Origin: Clostridia bacterium
GTDB lineage: Bacteria > Bacillota > Clostridia > Christensenellales > Aristaeellaceae
Direction: 5' to 3'
Length of the DNA: 64,000 nt
Assembly: GCA_017469265.1 (NCBI GenBank)
Contig: JAFUGS010000068.1
Location: 62,001 to 126,000, forward strand
The translations under genes were made by a program, and so were the position numbers. Under the pieces are notes generated by a model that saw only the letters and a program-made list of their open reading frames with translations, was not told the origin of the DNA and made no database searches. Positions 27,747-36,402 of this stretch are shown here, one piece after another (position 1 is the stretch's first letter; every line of letters begins with the position of its first letter).

Positions 27747-30134
27747 TTACATGATGATGGTCAGCTCGTTCTCCGCCAGCAGATCCCCGGCGGGAATCAC
27801 CTCCACCGGCCGCTCCCGGCCGTTCAGGATATATTTCACGGGATCGCCCTCCCGGTGCGCACCGTTATCCACGGTCACATGGATCTTTTTGCCCCGGAAG
27901 GTCTTGTCCATGGTGAAGCCGTCCCATTCCGCGGGGATGGCGGGTTTGATCAGGATGCCTTCCGGCGTCGGGCGCAGGCCCAGGATGCCCTCCACGCAGC
28001 CCACCATGACGGTGCTGGCGGTGCCCGTCAGCCAGTGCACATGGCTGCGGCCGGCGAAGGGGCTGTCATGCCCCTCGATGAACTGGCCGTGGACGTAGGG
28101 CTCGATGACCCGGCGGTCCGCGTCCCCGTTAAAGGAGGCGGGGCAGCTTTCCGCGAAGTACTCAAAGGCCCGGTTGCCGTGGCCCAGCAGCGCCTCCGCC
28201 AGGATGGCCCAGCCCTGAATCTGGCAGAAGATGCCGCCGTTTTCCTTGGTGCCGGGATTGAAGAGGATCATGGCCGCCCCGTCGAAGGCCTCGAAGCGGT
28301 AGGCGGGATTCATGATCTCCAGCCCGTAGGGGGTGTTCAGCTTGGCGTGGGCGGTTTCCATGATGGTCTCCGCCTGGGCCCGGGTGGCGCCACCGGAGAT
28401 GACCGCCCAGCTCTGGGGGTTCAGCCACATGGCGGCTTCCCGGTCCTTCTTGCTGCCGATGATCTGGCCCGCCTCCGTGTATCCGCGGATGAAGCGGTCC
28501 CCCTCAAAGCAGGTGTCGTTGATGATCTTCAGCAGCTTTTCCGCCTCCGCCTTCAGGTAAGCCACGTACTCCGGCTCCCCGGCGCAGAAGGCCTGCATGA
28601 TGTTCAGCGCGTAGTAAAGCTGGAAGGCCACGAAGGTGCTCTCCCCGGTGGCGCCCAGCCGCAGGCAGTCATTCCAGTCCGCGTGGAGCCCGGCGGGCAT
28701 GCCGTGGGTGCCCAGGTGATGCATGCTGAAGTCGATGGCCCGCTTCAGATGCTCCCGCACCGTGCCCGTGTCGTAGTCCGCGAAGGGCACTTCCTCGTCC
28801 AGATAGGCCAGGTTGCCGGTTTCCGCGATGTACTTGTAAACCGTGGGGAAGAGCCACAGGGCGTCGTCCGCCCGGTAATGGGGGTGCCCCGTCTCCTTGA
28901 CGTAGCTCTCCTGCTCCGGCGTGTCCTCATGGCCGGGGTTGTGGGAGTACTTGACCAGGGGCAGGCCCGCCCCGTGATGCACCTGGGCGCTGAGCATGAA
29001 GGTCAGCTGCTTCCGGGCCAGCTCCGGATCCAGGTGCATGATGCCCTGGATGTCCTGCACGGTGTCCCGGTACCCGTAGCCGTTCCGCTCCCCGCAGTAG
29101 ATCAGGCTGGCCGCCCGGCTCCAGACGAAGGTGATGAAGCACTGGAAGGCGTTCCAGGTGTTCACCATGGCGTTGAAGCGGTCATCCGGGGTACGAACCT
29201 TCAGGTTCTCCAGCTCCCCGTGCCAGTAGGCGATCAGGGCCGCCTTCTCCGCCGCCACGGTTTCCGCCGTGTTCTGATACCGATCCAGCAGCTCCCGGGC
29301 CTCGAACTCCGTCTTCTGACCCAGCAGGAAGGCCACCTGTTTCTTCCCCTCCGCGGAAAGCTCCAGCTTCACCTGCAGCGCGCCGCAGGGGTTGCCGTTG
29401 TAGTTCAGGCTGTTGTCGCAGGCGCCGTCCGCCACCGCTTTGGGCGCGTCGAACCGGTTCCGGCCCAGGAACTGCTCCCGCCGGCCCGTATAGGACGCCA
29501 CTTCGCCCCCGGCCACCCCCAGGAAGCGCTCCCGGTGGTTGCTGCCGTCCGGCGCCCGGTCGCAGAACTCATTGATCCGCTGGAGGATGAAGTCCCCCTT
29601 GAACTCGGTACGGGTGATGAACTGGGTGTACTGCATGTTCACCAGATCCTGGGTGTAGAAGCTCTCCGTGGTGAACTCCGCGTAGGCGAAAACGCTGAGG
29701 CGCCGGGGCCGGCCGGACAGGTTTTCCACCTCCAGGCTCCAGACCTCGTGGGTCGCGCCCAGGGGCACATAGTACAGGGCCCGGCTGCGGATGCCGTCAT
29801 ACTCGCTGATGAACTCGGTGTAGGCCGTGCCATGGCGGCACTCCGTGTGATAGGCCTCCAGGGGCTTTTTCACCGGCTTCCAGCTGGCGGACCAGAAATC
29901 CCCGGTCTCCTCGTCCCGCAGGTACAGATAGCGCCCGGGCTCGTCAAACTGGTTGAAGGTATAGCGCAGAATCCGGCCCGCCGCCCCGCTGCGCACGAAG
30001 CTGTATCCGCCGGCGTTCACCGTGATGATGGCGCCGTAAGCCGGAGAGCCCAGATAGTTCGCCCAGGGGGCGGGGGTATCCGGATTGGTGATCACATATT
30101 CCCGGGCCTGTTCGTCAAAAAAACCGTACTGCAT
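27747..30134 (-). CDS. GH94 disaccharide phosphorylase (cellobiose/chitobiose phosphorylase family)
   Basis: 795 aa from ATG 30134 (AAGGGGAGG upstream); the longer frame to 30251 has no RBS. N-terminal beta-sandwich (MQYGFFDEQAREYVITNP), then an (alpha/alpha)6 barrel. The catalytic acid is expected in ADWNDCLRL, matching the DWND motif of GH94. Substrate-loop segments are GYGYRDTVQD and NPGTKENGGIF. The length matches cellobiose or chitobiose phosphorylases rather than cellodextrin or cyclic glucan enzymes. Such enzymes cleave a disaccharide with phosphate to glucose-1-phosphate plus a monosaccharide inside the cell. Exact substrate cannot be read from the sequence. No clear promoter in the 60 bp upstream. 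Confidence 0.93.
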   Translation of the reverse strand: MQYGFFDEQAREYVITNPDTPAPWANYLGSPAYGAIITVNAGGYSFVRSGAAGRILRYTFNQFDEPGRYLYLRDEETGDFWSASWKPVKKPLEAYHTECRHGTAYTEFISEYDGIRSRALYYVPLGATHEVWSLEVENLSGRPRRLSVFAYAEFTTESFYTQDLVNMQYTQFITRTEFKGDFILQRINEFCDRAPDGSNHRERFLGVAGGEVASYTGRREQFLGRNRFDAPKAVADGACDNSLNYNGNPCGALQVKLELSAEGKKQVAFLLGQKTEFEARELLDRYQNTAETVAAEKAALIAYWHGELENLKVRTPDDRFNAMVNTWNAFQCFITFVWSRAASLIYCGERNGYGYRDTVQDIQGIMHLDPELARKQLTFMLSAQVHHGAGLPLVKYSHNPGHEDTPEQESYVKETGHPHYRADDALWLFPTVYKYIAETGNLAYLDEEVPFADYDTGTVREHLKRAIDFSMHHLGTHGMPAGLHADWNDCLRLGATGESTFVAFQLYYALNIMQAFCAGEPEYVAYLKAEAEKLLKIINDTCFEGDRFIRGYTEAGQIIGSKKDREAAMWLNPQSWAVISGGATRAQAETIMETAHAKLNTPYGLEIMNPAYRFEAFDGAAMILFNPGTKENGGIFCQIQGWAILAEALLGHGNRAFEYFAESCPASFNGDADRRVIEPYVHGQFIEGHDSPFAGRSHVHWLTGTASTVMVGCVEGILGLRPTPEGILIKPAIPAEWDGFTMDKTFRGKKIHVTVDNGAHREGDPVKYILNGRERPVEVIPAGDLLAENELTIIM

Positions 30135-30196
30135 GATGATCCTCCCCTTTTGACTGCTTGTGTTTTCTGTTTTCTCCGCTCCCGCGGGTTTCCGGG

Positions 30197-30226
30197 AAAA
30201 AACCCCTTCTCCGCGCGGGGAAGGGG
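30197..30226 (-). terminator. Terminator after pilT
   Basis: CCCCTT (30203-30208) pairs with AAGGGG (30221-30226) around an inner CCGCGCGG; the minus-strand RNA continues with UUUUUU (complement of 30197-30202). Confidence 0.85.
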
Positions 30227-30234
30227 AAGCAAAC

Positions 30235-31305
30235 TTACCGCATGGCGCCAAAGCGCATCTGCCGCTCCATGGTTTCGGGATGCAGGGCGTAAGCCCTGGC
30301 GGCTTCCTTCGTGATCTTGCCCTCCCGGGCCAGCCGGGCCAGCTCCGCGTCCATGGACAGCATCTCGCTGCCCGCGCCGGAGATGGCGTTGTCGATCTGG
30401 TGGGTCTTGCCCTCCCGGATCAGGTTCTGGATGGCCGGATTCACGGTCATCACCTCAAACACCGGATACAGCAGGCCGTCCGTCCCCGCAAGCAGGCGCT
30501 GGGAAACCACCGCCTTCAGCACCATGCTCAGCTGCGTCCGCACCTGGTTCTGCTGTTCGGCGGGGAAGGCGTCGATCACCCGGTCGATGGTCTTGGCCGC
30601 CCCCAGGGTGTGCAGGGTGGAAAAGAGCAGGTGGCCCGTTTCCGCGGCGGTGATGGCGGTGGAAATGGTCACCATGTCCCGCATTTCCCCCAGCATGATC
30701 ACATCCGGCGCCTCCCGCAGCGCCGCCCGGACCGCCCGGGCAAAGCTGGACGCGTCCTCCGGCACCTCCCGCTGGCTGACCAGGCAGCCCTTGTGGGGGT
30801 GCAGGTACTCAATGGGATCCTCGATGGTGATGATGTGCCCGCTGCGGGTCTGATTGATCCGGTCCAGCAGGCAGGCCAGGGTGGTGCTCTTGCCTGTGCC
30901 CGCGGGGCCGGTCACCAGCACCATGCCGCTGCGGATGTCCGCCAGCTTCATCACCAGGTCCGGGACATGCCGCTGGACGGGATCCGGCAGGCCGAAGGCC
31001 ACCACCCGGAAAACCGCCGCCAGCGTGCCCCGCTGGCGGTAGATGTTGCAGCGGAACCGGCTCACATCCCGGATGGCGAAGGAGAAATCGTCGTCCCCTT
31101 CCCGGTCCAGGTTGTGCTGGTTCCGGGCGGCCAGCTCGTAGGCCCGGTCGATCAGGCCCTGAATCTGGGTCGGCGTCACCTTTTCCTCCGTGATGGGCGT
31201 CATTTTTCCGTGAACCTTGGTGGAAACCGGGGAAAAGGGAATGATGAACACATCGGAACCTTCCATCTGCATGGCTGTGCGCAGCAGTTCATCCAGCGAG
31301 TTCAC
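30235..31305 (-). CDS. pilT: PilT-type pilus retraction ATPase
   Basis: 356 aa from GTG 31305, which overlaps the upstream stop as GTGA and has GGAGGAGGG before it. N-terminal PAS-like domain (1-95), then a RecA-like core with Walker A GPAGTGKST, Asp box IEDPIEYL, Walker B VIMLGEMRD and His box STLHT. The C-terminal segment NPAIQNLIREGKTHQI is diagnostic of PilT as opposed to PilB. PilT depolymerises type IV pili to power retraction. Last gene of a six- to seven-gene pilus-like operon in which no PilB extension ATPase is present. Confidence 0.93.
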   Translation of the reverse strand: MNSLDELLRTAMQMEGSDVFIIPFSPVSTKVHGKMTPITEEKVTPTQIQGLIDRAYELAARNQHNLDREGDDDFSFAIRDVSRFRCNIYRQRGTLAAVFRVVAFGLPDPVQRHVPDLVMKLADIRSGMVLVTGPAGTGKSTTLACLLDRINQTRSGHIITIEDPIEYLHPHKGCLVSQREVPEDASSFARAVRAALREAPDVIMLGEMRDMVTISTAITAAETGHLLFSTLHTLGAAKTIDRVIDAFPAEQQNQVRTQLSMVLKAVVSQRLLAGTDGLLYPVFEVMTVNPAIQNLIREGKTHQIDNAISGAGSEMLSMDAELARLAREGKITKEAARAYALHPETMERQMRFGAMR

Positions 31306-31850
31306 GTTTTTCCCTCCTCCTCGTCGAAATCATCGGCTGCTTCTTCCTCATCCACCTCCGTGGCGTCCCCGTCGGTTTCGTCACTTCCGTACTCGATGCC
31401 CATACCGGCGTAGTCCTCCTCGAAGGAGTCGTCCCAGATGTCCGCCTCACCCAGCCGGTGCAGCGTCCAGATGACCCGGGGCGTCTCCCCCGGCGCAGCC
31501 AGCCGAGCGGCGCATGCCAGGGCCCGGTTTCCCAGCTTTTCCTCCCAGGAAACCTGATCTCCCTCCAGGCGCATGCCCTCCGGCAGGCCGGCTTCCACGG
31601 CGGCCGGGTAGTTTTCCGGCGCCTCCGCCTGGGCTTTTGCTGCCAGGGCGTCCAGGGCCGCCAGGGATCTTTCCCCCTGGGCAAAGAGGGCGTTGGTCTC
31701 CCGCCGGGTTTCCACAGTCCGCTGGCTCAGGGCCTCGTCATTCCGGGCGGCAATCATGGTCAGCACCGTCAGCACGCTCAGCGCCAACACCACCGCGATC
31801 AGAATCAGGGAGGAAGCGCCGGGGCCAAAGGCAATCCGCTGTCTTTTCAT
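31302..31850 (-). CDS. Pilin-like single-pass membrane protein with acidic tail
   Basis: 182 aa. Short basic head, then a hydrophobic helix at about 12-35 (GASSLILIAVVLALSVLTVL), followed by a helical region and a very acidic C-terminus (ADDFDEEEGKT). The head plus N-terminal helix resembles GspK/PilX-like minor pilins, which also lack Glu+5, but no family was recognised from the sequence alone. Start overlaps the preceding gene (ATGA) and its stop overlaps pilT (GTGA), so it belongs to the pilus-like operon. Role presumably in pilus assembly or priming. Confidence 0.6.
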   Translation of the reverse strand: MKRQRIAFGPGASSLILIAVVLALSVLTVLTMIAARNDEALSQRTVETRRETNALFAQGERSLAALDALAAKAQAEAPENYPAAVEAGLPEGMRLEGDQVSWEEKLGNRALACAARLAAPGETPRVIWTLHRLGEADIWDDSFEEDYAGMGIEYGSDETDGDATEVDEEEAADDFDEEEGKT

Positions 31851-32251
31851 GGGCTCACCTCCCCCGGAACATACTTCACCGAGGGCAGCTCAAACAGGGG
31901 TTCCCCGCCGGGCATCTCCGCCGTGAAGTTCAGGGTGCGGATCGTCCCCGCCGCCTGGCTTTCCTCCGTCATTTCCGCGTACAGGACATAGTCCTCCGTC
32001 CGCAGGACCCATCGGTCCGCCTCCGGCGAAAACTGATTCTTTTCCAGCCCGGCGGATACGTCCTCCGCCGCCATCAGCTCGTTCTCCAGGTTTTCCACCC
32101 GCAGAAGGGCCGCGTTTTCCGCGTGGGCCGCGCGGCTTTTGACCCGGGCCGCCCCCAGCACCTCCACCAGGGTGGACACGCACAACAGGAAGAACAGGAT
32201 CACGATCACCAGTTCCACCAGCAGGATATTGGCGGTACTATGCTTTTTCAT
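31847..32251 (-). CDS. Pilin-like membrane protein with Glu in the hydrophobic helix
   Basis: 134 aa from ATG 32251 (GGGAGGTG upstream), overlapping the preceding stop as ATGA. The N-terminus KKHSTANILLVELVIVILFF places a Glu at about position +5/+6 of a hydrophobic helix after a short basic leader, as in type IV prepilins, but the expected Gly at -1 is missing (Ala-Asn instead). The rest is a mixed alpha/beta ectodomain with no Cys pair. Best read as a divergent major or minor pilin of the operon; processing by a prepilin peptidase is doubtful. Confidence 0.6.
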   Translation of the reverse strand: MKKHSTANILLVELVIVILFFLLCVSTLVEVLGAARVKSRAAHAENAALLRVENLENELMAAEDVSAGLEKNQFSPEADRWVLRTEDYVLYAEMTEESQAAGTIRTLNFTAEMPGGEPLFELPSVKYVPGEVSP

Positions 32252-32760
32252 TCCTTCGCACCTCCCGCCCAAAGATACACGGACACATCCTCCCGCTGGC
32301 CCGCCGGCGTCACGATGCCGGCCCGCAGCAGGCTGCCCTCCACCTCCGGCGTGAAGGACGCGGCCTCCACCAGGGGCTCGCCCATCTCTTCCTGGAAGCC
32401 GTATTCCTCCGCCGTGAAGCTTTCCCGCAGCCAGCCGTCCAGGCAGTACAGCCGCCGCAGATAGATTTCCCCGTCATAGTCATTGGCAAAAACCAGCACC
32501 GGCACCACACCGGCTTCGCCCACGCGCTCTTCCGTCACGTAAACCTGACCCGCGTCCTCCCCCTGGGCCGCGCCGCGGATAATGGCGCTCAGCACCCGGG
32601 ATGCGTTGTCCGCGCCCGCGCTCTGCACCGTGTTCCGGTACACCTGGGCGCACAGGGCAGTCAGGAAAATGGCGGAAACCGCGAAAATGGCCAGCAGCAG
32701 AAAGACGAATACATTCTGCATCTGCCGGGGCGGCTGGGCTCTTCGTTTCGCTTCGCTCAT
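32248..32760 (-). CDS. Pilin-like membrane protein (DUF4860-like)
   Basis: 170 aa. Basic N-terminus (SEAKRRAQPPRQ), hydrophobic helix at about 15-40 (VFVFLLLAIFAVSAIFLTALC), then a beta-rich ectodomain. It resembles short proteins annotated DUF4860 that occur in clostridial pilus loci; this family name is from memory and unchecked. Overlaps both neighbours by 4 bases (ATGA), indicating strict cotranslation with the other pilin-like genes. No prepilin cleavage motif is evident. Confidence 0.55.
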   Translation of the reverse strand: MSEAKRRAQPPRQMQNVFVFLLLAIFAVSAIFLTALCAQVYRNTVQSAGADNASRVLSAIIRGAAQGEDAGQVYVTEERVGEAGVVPVLVFANDYDGEIYLRRLYCLDGWLRESFTAEEYGFQEEMGEPLVEAASFTPEVEGSLLRAGIVTPAGQREDVSVYLWAGGAKE

Positions 32761-33068
32761 AGTTCACTGTTCCCCCTCTCCAGCACCGTGATGCCCGGCA
32801 TCAGATTGGAGGCGAACGCGTCGTATTCCACAACAAACTTTTCCTGATTGTAGGCCAGCCGGTAATGGTCCCGCAGGTACTGGAGGTCTTCGGGATAGGC
32901 GCCCTCCACCGCGTAGCAGGTCAGGGCCGCGTTCTTCACCGCGTCGTACACCAGCTGTGTCTCCTGCCGGTCGGACGTGGAGGTGATGGCGTTCACCATC
33001 ACCAGGAAGCAGACGATCAGAGCGACAAAAGCCACGCCCGCCGCGATATCCTTTTTATCTCTGCGCAT
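32757..33068 (-). CDS. Small pilin-like protein without Glu+5
   Basis: 103 aa from the second of two close ATGs (33068), because AAAGGAG is 8 bases from it and only 2 from the first (33074). Charged head (RRDKKDIAAG), then a helix VAFVALIVCFLVMVNAI: a Gly precedes the helix as in prepilins, but position +5 is Ala, not Glu. The C-terminal half (AVKNAALTCYAVEGAYPEDLQYL) looks like the alpha-C/beta region of type II secretion pseudopilins. Lies 21 bp after pilC and overlaps the next gene by 4 bases. Confidence 0.6.
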   Translation of the reverse strand: MRRDKKDIAAGVAFVALIVCFLVMVNAITSTSDRQETQLVYDAVKNAALTCYAVEGAYPEDLQYLRDHYRLAYNQEKFVVEYDAFASNLMPGITVLERGNSEL

Positions 33069-33089
33069 GCGCATCGCTCCTTTCCGCCC

Positions 33090-34154
33090 TTACAGGCTGC
33101 TCATCACGCTGGCCATGGGCAGCATCATGCTCAGCAGGATCGCCCCGATCACGATGCTCAGCAGCGCCACCAGCACGGGCTCAATCAGCGAAATCATCCG
33201 GGCCAGATCGTCCTCCACCTGCTCCTCATAGACCTCCGCGATCCGGGTCATCACCTGGGGCTCATGGCCGGAGGCGGCGCCGATCTTCAGCACCCGGTTA
33301 TAGAAATCGGAGAACAGCCCGCCGGAGGCCATGGCGTCGGCGAAGGTTTCGCCCTGCGCCATTTTGTCCTTCAGGCCGTTGACCTTTTCGATGGCCTCCG
33401 GATCCTCCAGGGCGTTGCCGGCCATGTCCAGAGCGCTGTCCACGGGAAAGCCGCCGCTGAGCATCAGGCCCAGCATGCCCGCGATCCGGGAGGCGGAAAG
33501 CTTCTGGCTGATCTTCCGGACCGGGGGCAGCAGCTTCCGCAGGAGCCGCATGGCGCTTTCCCGCTTTCCGGTCCGCATCATGACCGCGAAGACCAGCACC
33601 GCGATGATCACCACCGCGATCAGGATCAGCACCACCCAGCCCGCCGCCGCGCCAATATTCATCAGCCGGACGGAGGCGCCGTTGGGATCCACGCCCAGGG
33701 AACCCAGCACCCGGCGGAACACGGGCATGACCCGCCACAGCAGCACAGCGATGATGACCACCATCATCACCCCCAGCACCAGGGGATAGGTCACGGCGCT
33801 GGAGGCCGCGTCCCTGATTTTGCCCTCCCGGGTGTAGTAGGCGGAAAGGTTCCGCATGATTTCCTCCAGGCGGCCGGTTTCCTCACCGATGCCCACCATT
33901 TCCACCATGTAATGGGGCCACTCGCTCTCCCGCTCCTTCATGGCGATGTACAGGGAGCCCGTCTCCTCGATCGTCTCCCGCATCAGGGAATAGGGGCGCA
34001 CCCGGGCGTTCTGCTTCTGCTCGTCCTCCGCCAGCATGTCGATGCCGTCCTTGATCGTCATGCCGGATTCCAGCATCAGCGCGATCTGATCGCAGAAGAC
34101 GCTCAGCTCCTCCGATGTCAGCAGAATGCCGCTTTTTTCACTCTTCCTGGCCAT
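33090..34154 (-). CDS. pilC: PilC/GspF-type inner-membrane platform protein
   Basis: 354 aa from ATG 34154 (GGAGGAA 8 bases upstream). Two repeated T2SSF domains: first about 15-140 (ELSVFCDQIALMLESGMTI and MVEMVGIGEETGRLEEIM), second about 215-340 (KLSASRIAGMLGLMLSGGF and VMTRIAEVYEEQVEDDLARM), with three long hydrophobic helices at about 125-150, 165-195 and 325-350. This protein anchors the pilus motor ATPases to the membrane. Followed by four pilin-like genes and pilT. Its ATPase partner for extension is not in the window. Confidence 0.92.
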   Translation of the reverse strand: MARKSEKSGILLTSEELSVFCDQIALMLESGMTIKDGIDMLAEDEQKQNARVRPYSLMRETIEETGSLYIAMKERESEWPHYMVEMVGIGEETGRLEEIMRNLSAYYTREGKIRDAASSAVTYPLVLGVMMVVIIAVLLWRVMPVFRRVLGSLGVDPNGASVRLMNIGAAAGWVVLILIAVVIIAVLVFAVMMRTGKRESAMRLLRKLLPPVRKISQKLSASRIAGMLGLMLSGGFPVDSALDMAGNALEDPEAIEKVNGLKDKMAQGETFADAMASGGLFSDFYNRVLKIGAASGHEPQVMTRIAEVYEEQVEDDLARMISLIEPVLVALLSIVIGAILLSMMLPMASVMSSL

Positions 34155-34196
34155 CTCTCGTTCCTCCATTGGTTTCTTCGCCCGCGTTCCGCGCGC

Positions 34197-35021
34197 TCAG
34201 TAATACCGCTCCAGCGTGTACGTGTCTTCCTTGTTGACCGCGTTCAGCGCGGCCGTGGGGTCGAAGAGCTTTTCCTCCCCGTCCACCACCGCGGTGACCC
34301 AGGCGTGATACAGGCTCGCGTTCAGCGTGCCGATGTCCAGCCGTGCGGGCACCCCCTGGCTCCGAAGCATGGCCACCATGATGGCCGCCAGGTCCTGACA
34401 GATGCCCATGTGCTTCTTCCAGGCGCCCTCAATATCCGGCAGCGTGCCGCTCTTGACGCTGACGGACTTGATGTAGTCGTAGGCAAAGTGCGTCCGCATA
34501 TACTCGCAGATGGTCTTGAAGATCTTCTTCTGATCCCCTTCCAGATCCTTGCAGAGCTCCTCCGCCTCCTTCACGCAGGCGGTTTTCTCATCATAGGCCA
34601 CGTACTGGTTCGGGTACAGGAACGCCATGAGGGGATCGCTCATCTTGGCCGTAATGGCCACCTTCCCCTCCTCGGAGTATTTCTTCCCGCTGACGTTCTT
34701 ATACAGCGTGAAGGTATATTTCCCTTCCCCGTACTGCAGGGGAAACACCTCGTAGGTCCCGTTTGTGTTCAGGTCGTAGGTGAGGGTCTTGTCGCCCTTT
34801 TTGACCCGGACCTTCAGCTTCTTTTTTGATTTCGCCGCCTTGACCATGACATATCCCTGATCCATGTGGGAATAGTCCACCGTCAGGTCGTTGTCCTTCT
34901 TTGTCTTCTTCCCGGATTTCGGCAGCAGCAGCTCGGAAAAAGAAGCCGTAACCAGGATCAGCGCCAGGAGGAGCGAAACCACGGAAAGCACCCAGGGCTT
35001 TCCGGCTTCTCTTCGCCGCAT
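34197..35021 (-). CDS. Membrane-anchored transglutaminase-like protein
   Basis: 274 aa. N-terminal anchor (residues about 10-35), Lys-rich beta-domain (about 50-125), then a transglutaminase-like domain. The triad is visible: Cys in GICQDLAAIMVAML, His in LYHAWVTAV and Asp in KLFDPT. Bacterial members are cysteine proteases, cross-linkers or amidases; activity here is unknown. First gene behind the promoter at 35074-35102 and 42 bp before pilC, so it is cotranscribed with the pilus-like genes. It might process or cross-link the pilins, which is an inference from position only. Confidence 0.8.
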   Translation of the reverse strand: MRRREAGKPWVLSVVSLLLALILVTASFSELLLPKSGKKTKKDNDLTVDYSHMDQGYVMVKAAKSKKKLKVRVKKGDKTLTYDLNTNGTYEVFPLQYGEGKYTFTLYKNVSGKKYSEEGKVAITAKMSDPLMAFLYPNQYVAYDEKTACVKEAEELCKDLEGDQKKIFKTICEYMRTHFAYDYIKSVSVKSGTLPDIEGAWKKHMGICQDLAAIMVAMLRSQGVPARLDIGTLNASLYHAWVTAVVDGEEKLFDPTAALNAVNKEDTYTLERYY

Positions 35022-35073
35022 CCTGATCCCTCCTTTTCTGTTTCCATATCACGCGCTCACAACGTTGTATTTC

Positions 35074-35102
35074 AGTATAACACGATTCCCGGGGCTTGAC
35101 AA
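35074..35102 (-). promoter_or_regulatory. Promoter of the pilus-like operon
   Basis: TTGTCA (35102-35097), 17 bp, TATACT (35079-35074) on the minus strand. An AACGTT dyad lies just downstream at 35061-35066. Expected start about 45 bases before the transglutaminase-like gene. Confidence 0.8.
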
Positions 35103-35167
35103 TGTAAAAAACCCTGTCCGATTCCGATCTCCTTTTTCCTACTTTTCCGTCCGCGTCATGACGTACG

Positions 35168-35199
35168 GAAAAGCTCCCGGCCTGTTCTGAACCGGGAGC
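35168..35199. terminator. Terminator after sugar permease gene
   Basis: GCTCCCGG (35173-35180) pairs with CCGGGAGC (35192-35199); TTTTCC follows on the minus strand and TTTTT on the plus strand, so it may work both ways. Confidence 0.85.
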
Positions 35200-35212
35200 G
35201 TTTTTCCGCTAT

Positions 35213-36382
35213 TCAGCGTTTCCTTTTGTTGGACAGGATGTCGAAGGCCACCGCGCCCAGCAGCACGACGCCCTTCACCACCTTCTGGTAGTTGGCGTCA
35301 ATGTTCATCAGGCTCATGCCCAGGTTGATCACGCCGATCAGCGTCGCGCCGATCACCATACCCAGGACGGTGCCCGCGCCGCCGCTGGCGGAAACGCCGC
35401 CCACCACGCAGGCCGAAATGGCATCCATTTCATAGTTCGTGCCGGCGGTGGAGTTCGCCGCCTGGAAGCGGGCCATCACCGTCCAGGTTGAAATCACGGT
35501 CAGGAACGCCATGTTCAGATAGGCCAGGAACATGATCCGCTTCGTGTTCACGCCGGACAGCCGGGCCGCCTCCATATTGCCGCCCACCACGTAGAAATGT
35601 CTTCCAACGGTGGTCTTGCTCGTGATGAAGCTGTAAATCAGCACCACGCCAACCACCCAGACCAGCACCGTCGGAATGCCGCCCGCGTAAGCCAGTTTCC
35701 ACATCACCAGCATCACCGCGGCGGCCCCAAGCAGCGCCTTCAGGATGGATGCCGCCAGGGACTCCACCTCGTACCCCTTCCGCGTGCGGGAGATCCGGTT
35801 CCAGAAAACCGCGGCCACAATGAGCACAGCCGCGATGATCCCCGCGGCCAGGCAGGGCACGTTCAAAACGTTCATTTTCGTCTTGAAAAGCTTGCCGGAG
35901 AAAAGGTTCAGGAATGTTTCCGGGAAAGGGGCGATGGAACCGGTGGAGGAATTGGAGCTCAGGATGGAAGTTCCCAGCCCGCGGAAGGCGAGATATCCGG
36001 CCAGAGTCGCGATCCACGGCGGAATATGCACATACGCGATCAGGAAGCCAAGCCCGCAGCCATAGGCGATGCCGATCAGCAGCATGGCCAGAATCGAAAT
36101 TCCCGTGTTCCATCCCCATGTGACCATAAACAGGCCGCCCAGGGCGCCCAGGACGCAGACCACAGAACCGCAGCTCAGGTCAATGTTGCCGCCGGTCAGC
36201 ATGCACATGAGCATTCCGACGGCCAGAATATACACATACGCGTTCTGTGTAATCAGCGCGTTGAAATTCATGGGCTTGAAGATGGAGCCCTGGGTGGTAA
36301 TCATGAAGAAGATATACACCAGCACCAGGACGATCAGCATGGTATTCTTCTTCAGCGCGGCAAGAATATTCTGCTTTTTCAT
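35213..36382 (-). CDS. Sugar ABC permease, GguB/MmsB type (second copy)
   Basis: 389 aa from ATG 36382; a GTG at 36394 directly touches the GGGGAG and is rejected. About ten helices with the BPD_transp_2 signatures: MLTGGNIDLSCGSVV early and the SACVVGGVSASGGAGTVLGMVIGA loop late, ending in a basic tail. It is closely similar over its full length to the next gene (compare NYQKVVKGVVLLGAVAFDILSNKRKR-like ends), so the two are paralogues. Permease for the ChvE-like binding protein and GguA-like ATPase upstream. Last gene of the operon before a terminator. Confidence 0.92.
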   Translation of the reverse strand: MKKQNILAALKKNTMLIVLVLVYIFFMITTQGSIFKPMNFNALITQNAYVYILAVGMLMCMLTGGNIDLSCGSVVCVLGALGGLFMVTWGWNTGISILAMLLIGIAYGCGLGFLIAYVHIPPWIATLAGYLAFRGLGTSILSSNSSTGSIAPFPETFLNLFSGKLFKTKMNVLNVPCLAAGIIAAVLIVAAVFWNRISRTRKGYEVESLAASILKALLGAAAVMLVMWKLAYAGGIPTVLVWVVGVVLIYSFITSKTTVGRHFYVVGGNMEAARLSGVNTKRIMFLAYLNMAFLTVISTWTVMARFQAANSTAGTNYEMDAISACVVGGVSASGGAGTVLGMVIGATLIGVINLGMSLMNIDANYQKVVKGVVLLGAVAFDILSNKRKR

Positions 36383-36402
36383 GGTTTCACGCACCTCCCC
36401 GC

